This document shows positions 58,647 through 64,000 of a stretch of DNA of 64,000 nt, piece by piece (within the stretch, counting starts at the first letter, position 1; every line of letters begins with the position of its first letter). Where the stretch lies: positions 62,001 to 126,000 of the forward strand of contig CAVSZO010000026.1 of assembly GCA_963732335.1 (NCBI GenBank). The letters run 5' to 3'. Position numbers and translations under genes: made by a program. The notes under the pieces are model-generated. The model was not told the origin of the DNA and searched no databases. It saw nothing but the letters and a program-made list of their open reading frames with translations. Source of the DNA: Desertimonas sp963732335 (GTDB lineage: Bacteria > Actinomycetota > Acidimicrobiia > Acidimicrobiales > Ilumatobacteraceae).

Positions 58647-61600
58647 CGGTCAGCGCATCGGCGGGCGACGTGCTCGTCCTCGAGGACGTCCCGGGCGGCG
58701 TCGCCCTCGTCCCCCAACCCCTGTCGACGCCGCTGACCCGGCTCAACTTCTACGACGGCCGGTTCCTCCGCGGCGACGACCTCCACGCTCGAGCAGCAGG
58801 CCATGCGCTCCTACATCGAACTGACGAGCCAGGCCGGCGGCGCCGGCGTGGTCAACGGCTTCGACCTCTCCCTCGAGGCGGGGCCCGTGCTGCGCCTCTC
58901 CGCGGGCATGGCGATCGACCCGAAGGGTCGTGTGCTGTTGCTCCCCGACGCCGCGCTGCCCAACCTCGGCGAGCTGCTCGAGGCGGCGAAGGGCACCCCA
59001 CCACCACCACCACCACCACCGGGCGCCGCGTCGACCGAGGCCGTCACAGCCGGGGACTTCGCCCCGCGCGAGGTCGTGGTCACCACCGGCACCCCCGTCA
59101 CGCCGGTGTCGGGCGTCGAGCTGTACCTCGTCGCCGCCGCCCAGGTCGGTGGCCTGTGCGGCAACGCCGAGGTGTTCGGGCGCCTCTGCGACGACGCGTG
59201 CAACACCGCCACCGACCGGCCGTACCGCGTCGACGGGGTGTCGCTGTTGCTCCTGCCGCTGCGGCTGACGAGCCCGCTCCCGAAGTCGACGACGATCACC
59301 CTCACCGACACGCACCTGCAGTCGCAGGTCGCGAGCGCCTACTTCGCCGACGAATGGGCTGCAGGAGGAAGCCTCCTCTCGGCCGCCGGCCTCGCCACCC
59401 ACATATGGTGCGAGGGAGCTGTCGCGTTCGGCGGCGACCTCGTGCCGCTCGGCGTCCTCGGTCTCCGCGGAGGCAGCGTCGTCTTCCTCGACGAGTGGAC
59501 GTCGCGCCGTGAGCGCATGGAGGCTCCGCCCCGCCGCCACTGGGCCGGCCGGATGGAGATGCGGCCGTGGCCGACGTTCCTGGCCCAGGTGCTGCAGTTC
59601 CACTGCCAGCTCGCCGGCTTGGTGCTCACAGGCACGACCTCGCCGGGGGCCCCCGCCACGGGCTGCGTCGACGAGCAGCTCCTGCTCGAGGAGTCGACCA
59701 AGCTCATCCGCGAGCTCACCGAGCGCCTCGCCGCGCACCGAGGGCGACGAGCCGACGGCGCACGTCGAGTGGCAGCAACGGGTCACGACCCTGCTCTCGG
59801 CCAGGAGTCGCCTCGGCGACGCCAGGCAAGTCCTCGTCGACGGCGGGATCGTCGAGCTGCCGCCGGCGGGCTACCTGCCGGTGGACCCGACGTCGAGCAT
59901 GCTGTTGCGCGACCAGGTGGAGGACCTCCTCGGCAAGGGGGTCGACCTGCGCCTGTGCGCGGTGCGCCGCGACCAGATCGCCGGCGAGCTCGAGCGGGCA
60001 CAGCACATGAACCGGATCTCGCTGTTGTCGGGTCTCGACGATCCGGCGAGCCGCCAGGCCGTCGACATCCTGGTGCCCGACGGGCTCGTCAGCACCACGG
60101 CCTCGACCCCCACCGGCTACGACGTCGAGCTGGGGCTCGGCTTCGCCGATGCCGCCTCCGATGAGCCGGCCGCCGGCGCGATCGGCGACGTGCGCAACAC
60201 CCTCGAGGAGTTCAACAACTCGATCGCGGCCGACCGCCGTCGCCTCCCGCTGCGCGGCGCGGCGCGGGTCGATTCGGCCAACGGGTTCACGCTGCGGGCC
60301 GCCCTCTCGGGGGCGGCCGACGCGTCGGCCCGCCGCCTGCTGCACCTCCTATCCTCGCTCGACGAGCAGAGCGACTTCGGCGCCTACCGCAGCGTAAGGG
60401 TCGAGACAGCGCCGATGTCTGAGGCCGACCGCCGCAACATAACGGCCGCGGTCAACCGCGCCCTGTCGGCCCATCGCATGGCCGGCGGCGGCCGGATCGT
60501 GTCGGTCGAGGGCGTCGGCGACGACGGCAGCCTGCTGGGCATCTGGCTCACGCTGACGCTCGCCGCCGACCCATTCACGCTGGCCCAGGGGTCGGCGACG
60601 ACGGGCACGCTGACCGTCCAGGCCGTGCTGCCAGGCCCGCGGCCCGACGGTCCTGGAAATGCGCGTCGACGCCGAGCTGCGTCTGCGCGCCACCCGCGGC
60701 GACCCGCTCGAGCGCGAGATCCGGGTCGAGCTGACGTTCAACCGGAGCGACGCCAGCAGCAACCTCGGCGGCGCGACCCGCCGGCCCGCCGGGTCGGCGG
60801 TCCGGGCGCTCACCCTCGTCCGCCGGCGCGAGCTCGGTGGCGGTCGGATCGAGGTGCGGGCCCGGAAGTCGCCGGCCGCGCTCACCCTCACTTGGGGTGG
60901 CGAGCCGCCCGTGGCCGAGCTGCTCATCGGCGAGCGGGCCGGGAGCGCCGGCGCGGTGCGCGCGGCGACGCACGAGCTCGCGGCTGACGTCGGCGCCCAC
61001 ATCGCACGGGCCCTCGCGGTCGAGGACCCGACCGTCGGCGCCGCCGGCAACGCCCACCACGACGCGGCGCTGGCCGGGCTCACCGTGGCGCAGGCCGCTC
61101 ACGCCGACGACCCGACGTTCCTCGACCACGCCCTCGCCCAGCTCTTCCCCCAGGCGTCGGGCGCGGTCACCACAATCACCCCGACGACCGACTGGGTGCT
61201 GTTCCGCCGCCGGCGCCGTGAGGACTGCGACGACACCGCAGTCGCCGCGCCGCCCAGCCAGGTAACCGGCTGGGTCGCCACGGCCATGAGCGAGGGGGAG
61301 GCGCAGGAGTGGACCCTAGAGCTTCGCCAGGGCGAGGGGGACATCCCGCTGCAGCGGTTCTTGGCGATCGAGTTCGCGCCGGGGAGCGCCAACCTGCTCA
61401 CGACCCCGGAGTCGGTCAGCAGCAGCTACGCGGGCGCTGGCGGCGGAGCCTCGATCGTGTTCGCCGGCTACGCGTCCAACGGAGAGGACGGGGACGGCGC
61501 TTCCCGTGCCCAGGCCGTGATCGACGAAGCTGCCTCCCGCGGCCCGAGCTCACCGGGGAAGTCGATGTCGTCGCCGACCCGCCGCTCCGGACCCTGGTCG

Positions 61601-62916
61601 CGGGCACCGAGGGCAGCGTTTACCTCGTGTCGTGGAAGGAGCCGGTCCAGTCGGGCTGCGTCGACGTCTGGTACGTCAACGCGGTGGGTGATCTACGCGC
61701 CGATCTGGTCAACGCCATCGAGTTCGGTGAGCAGGCACCGTCGAGTCGATCGGCGAACGAGTTCCCCGATGCGCTCCGACGACGTCGGCCGCCTCAACGT
61801 CGATGTCACCACGTCGGAGTTCGATCCAACAGAGATCCAGGTAGCGACGGCGGCCGTGCGCCGCATCTACAGTCGGCATCGTCGAGCTCTACCCGTGGGT
61901 GTCGACGGGCAGCGACCATGACGAGGCTCACAACCGAGCGATCGGCGCCGCTGATGCGCTGGGCCAGGCCCTCGACAGCTTGGCACCAGGTGCGCGACCC
62001 CGTCGACGCCGACTTCGAGGTAGTGAGGACGGCTGCACCGCCCGCATCTACCTCATCCCGTCGGAGGAGCATGTCCAGCCCTGCGTCGACGTCGTGTACC
62101 TCAACGTGGCGGGTGAGCAACGCATCGACCTGATCAACGCCATCGAGTCCAGTGACCCGGACATGATCGAGTCGTTCCGCGAACAGTTCCCCGAGTTGGT
62201 CGACGACGTCGGCCACCTCACCGTCGACGTCACCACAGCGGAATTCGACCCAGAAGAGATCGAGGCAGCGAGGGCGGCGGTGCGCCGCATCTACGTCGGC
62301 AGCGTCGAGCTCTACCCGTGGGTATCGACGGGCAGCGACCACGACGATGCCCTCGACCGCGCCATCTGCGCCACCGCTGAGTTGGCCGAGGCCCTCCAGG
62401 ACGAGGGCGGCGCCGAAGTGCCGCGACCCTATCGACGCCGACTTCGAGGGCGGCTGCACTGCCCGCATCTACCTCATCTCGTCGGAGGAGCAGCCGGTCC
62501 AGCCCGGCTGCGTCGACGTCGTGTACGTCGACGTGGACGGGGCGGGTGAGGGGCGCGACGACCTGGTCAGCGCCATCGAGTCCGGTGACGGGGGCAAGGT
62601 CGACGAGTCCCCCGACTTGCTGACCGACGTCGGCCACCTCACCGTCGACGTCACCACAGCGGAATTCGACCCAGAAGAGATTGAGACAGCGAGGGCGAAC
62701 GTGCGCGACATCTACGGCGACAACGTCCAGCTCCACCCGTGGGTGTCGACCGCGCTCTCGGGCAGCGACCGCGACGAGGCGTTCGACCGCGCCACCCGCG
62801 CCGCCACAGAGCTGGGCCAGGCCCTCGGGGACGAGGACTTGGTGCGCGCCCCCATCGACGCCGACTTCGAGGGCGAGTGCACGACCCGCATCTACGTCAC
62901 GACACCAATCAGCTGA
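58643..62916 (+). CDS. Large eCIS fibre-like protein with C-terminal tandem repeats (frame breaks)
   Basis: Read as one gene it is about 1,420 residues. The N-terminus MTVSASAGDVLVLEDVPGGV leads to RLNFYDGRFLRGDDLHAEQQ, GAGVVNGFDLSLEAGPVLRL, an eight-proline run at about 58999-59022, two helical regions (LLLEESTKLIRELTERLAAH; VDLRLCAVRRDQIAGELERA), a beta-rich domain (LEREIRVELTFNRSDASSNL) and, from about 61550, three repeats of about 140 residues plus a partial fourth. The end reads CTTRIYVTTPIS. Breaks (GCT+C, CGA+G, CC- before GAG, CCC+T) are third-position events. Target binding is a plausible but unproven role. The repeat part could be a separate gene. Confidence 0.7.
61551..62915 (+). 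repeat. Tandem repeat of about 420-430 bp, three copies plus a fragment
   Basis: Copies begin near 61575 (divergent first part), 62002, 62431 and 62854 (22 codons only). Spacing between conserved IDADFE starts is 429 and 423 bases. Each carries CVDVVYVNV, a DLVNAIESGD-type helix, DDVGHLTVDVTTAEFDPEEI, AVRRIY, LYPWVSTGSDHDEA and a helix ending ALGQAL. A stretch of nearly 50 bases around 62212 is identical 421 bases further on, which indicates recent duplication. Confidence 0.85.
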
Positions 62917-64000
62917 TGGACCAGGCGGCCGAGCACAAGCCGGCGAACGACGCGCCGGTTGCCGACGCACCCAGGCCCGAGGGTGCCTCGGCGGCTCCCG
63001 CCGCGCCGACGCCGGCCGCCGGTTCGTCGCTGGGCGACAAGCAGGTCAAGGCCAAAGCGGCTTCGTCGGCGGGCTCGGTCGTCGGCGATGCGGACGCCCC
63101 GGAGGAGAAGGCCGCCGACGCCGAGGCCGACCGGGTCATGCGGATGCCCGATCCGGCGACCTCCGCGCGCCCGCCGAGAAGGACCCGGCCCAGGCGCCGC
63201 CGGCGCCGACGTGACCCGGGCCCCGATATCCCGGCGATGCCGGCCGGCGGTGCCTCGGGCACGGTGCAGCGCAAGGAGATGCCGCCCCAGGCCGGCGCCG
63301 AGCGCCAGGCAGCGCCGGCCCCAGCGACGCCCGCCAGCGACCCGGGCACGGCGAGGACCGGGGCCGTGCCCGACGCCGTGACGCCCGTCGGGAACGCGCC
63401 GTTGAAGGCGGGCGCCGGCGCGCCGACCGGTCCGTCGACCGCCGAGACGGGCACGCCCGAGGTGCCCAAGCCCGTCCAGGAGTACCTCGACGCCAGCCGG
63501 GGCAAGGGATCCCCGATACCTGAACAGGCCCGGCGCAGCTTCGAGGCCAAGTTCCAACGTCCGTTCGACGACGTCACCGTCCACGACGACGGCCAGGCCG
63601 ACGAGGCCGCCCGCCAGCTCGACGCCCTCGCCTTCACCCGCGGCAGCGACATCTACTTCCGTTCCGGCGCCTACGACCCGGCCTCCGACGAGGGCAAGCG
63701 GCTGCTCGCCCACGAGTTGGCCCACGTCGTCCAGCGGCGGCCAGGCATCAATCGCAAGCAGGACGTCGTCCGCCGCAAGCAGGGTGACGACAAGAAGAAG
63801 AAGGGGACCGAGAAGACCTTCAAGAACGACGTGAAGGCGGCGAGGCGGGCGGGGACCGAGTACGTCGCCGGCGAGAATCGACACGACGAGCCCGAAGCTC
63901 ACGTTCGAGAAGCTCGACGCCGGCTGGAAGACCGCCGACGACTTCAAGGAGAAGCTCGTCTGGAAACCGGGCGCGGACCGCACCGACAACCAGCGCGACA
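62916..64000 (+). CDS. eCIS cargo/effector with DUF4157 metallopeptidase-like domain (cut by right edge)
   Basis: It starts MDQAAEHKPANDAPVADAPR (TGATG overlap). A low-complexity Ala/Pro N-terminus (about 1-170) includes ADRVMRMPDPATSA and TVQRKEMPPQ. The DUF4157 domain follows: PVQEYLDASRGKGSPIPEQA, RRSFEAKFQRPFDDVTVHDD, ALAFTRGSDIYFRSGAYDP and RLLAHELAHVVQRRPG, where HELAH is a zinc-peptidase motif. Three breaks (GC- before GCG, ACG+T, GAG+A) precede the final visible part EIDTTSPKLTFEKLDAGWKT. DUF4157 marks proteins loaded on eCIS particles. The toxin or payload domain lies beyond the window. Confidence 0.88.
   Translation, partial: MDQAAEHKPANDAPVADAPRPEGASAAPAAPTPAAGSSLGDKQVKAKAASSAGSVVGDADAPEEKAADAEADRVMRMPDPATSARPPRRTRPRRRRRRRDPGPDIPAMPAGGASGTVQRKEMPPQAGAERQAAPAPATPASDPGTARTGAVPDAVTPVGNAPLKAGAGAPTGPSTAETGTPEVPKPVQEYLDASRGKGSPIPEQARRSFEAKFQRPFDDVTVHDDGQADEAARQLDALAFTRGSDIYFRSGAYDPASDEGKRLLAHELAHVVQRRPGINRKQDVVRRKQGDDKKKKGTEKTFKNDVKAARRAGTEYVAGENRHDEPEAHVREARRRLEDRRRLQGEARLETGRGPHRQPAR

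Noticed and set aside
36054..58650. The eCIS operon as a degenerate pseudogene block
   Set aside because: Sense is kept in one of three frames throughout, start/stop overlaps are preserved, hardly any in-frame stop is needed, and breaks fall at wobble positions with synonymous alternatives. Decay would not spare these.
61551..62915. A CRISPR-like or mobile repeat array
   Set aside because: The repeat unit is over 400 bp, in coding phase and continuous with the fibre reading frame.

Overview
The window looks like the chromosome of a high-GC actinobacterium, probably of the Acidimicrobiia (Ilumatobacter-like). The class is an inference from GC content and protein style; no rRNA gene is present to prove it. 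From 1 to about 30.2 kb the minus strand carries the classical actinobacterial housekeeping line, read right to left: argS, lysA, hom, thrC, rho, rpmE, prfA, prmC, rpiB, glyA, a WecA/MraY-like lipid-carrier transferase, then the ATP synthase operon (atpZ, atpI, atpB, atpE, two b-type genes, atpH, atpA running off the left edge). Plus-strand insertions are a thiolase / nucleoside hydrolase / S9 peptidase / TerB-like run, an hsp20 gene, an ECF sigma factor with a membrane partner, and three tiny ORFs beside argS.

From 30.2 to 36.0 kb the base composition falls. This part holds a sortase-signal protein, a large ATP-binding LuxR regulator, a cluster of small unknown minus-strand genes and an unknown two-helix membrane protein.

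From 36.05 kb to the right edge there is one plus-strand operon, about 28 kb long in the window, for an extracellular contractile injection system (eCIS, a phage-tail-like particle). In order: Pvc16-type cap adaptor (DUF4255), a beta-rich accessory protein, sheath 1, tube 1, sheath 2, tube 2, LysM baseplate-tube protein, a small protein, gpD-like hub, gpV-like spike, a membrane protein resembling the CisA type, gp25, baseplate J, a propeller plus tail-protein-I baseplate protein, the CIS tape measure, an AAA+ ATPase, a coiled-coil protein, two fibre or baseplate-surface candidates (the second ending in about 140-residue tandem repeats), and a DUF4157/HELAH effector cut by the right edge. Most genes overlap by ATGA, GTGA or TGATG, so the particle parts are probably co-translated. 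No PAAR tip gene was found.

Reading frames are broken at many places, rarely in the core genes and every 30 to 180 bases in the eCIS. About fifty breaks traced by hand nearly all sit at codon third positions. The site carries two bases, which read as two synonymous codons of the same amino acid, or it carries none. This points to unresolved synonymous SNPs from co-assembled strains, not gene decay. Genes with such breaks are therefore given as full-length loci with the breaks noted.
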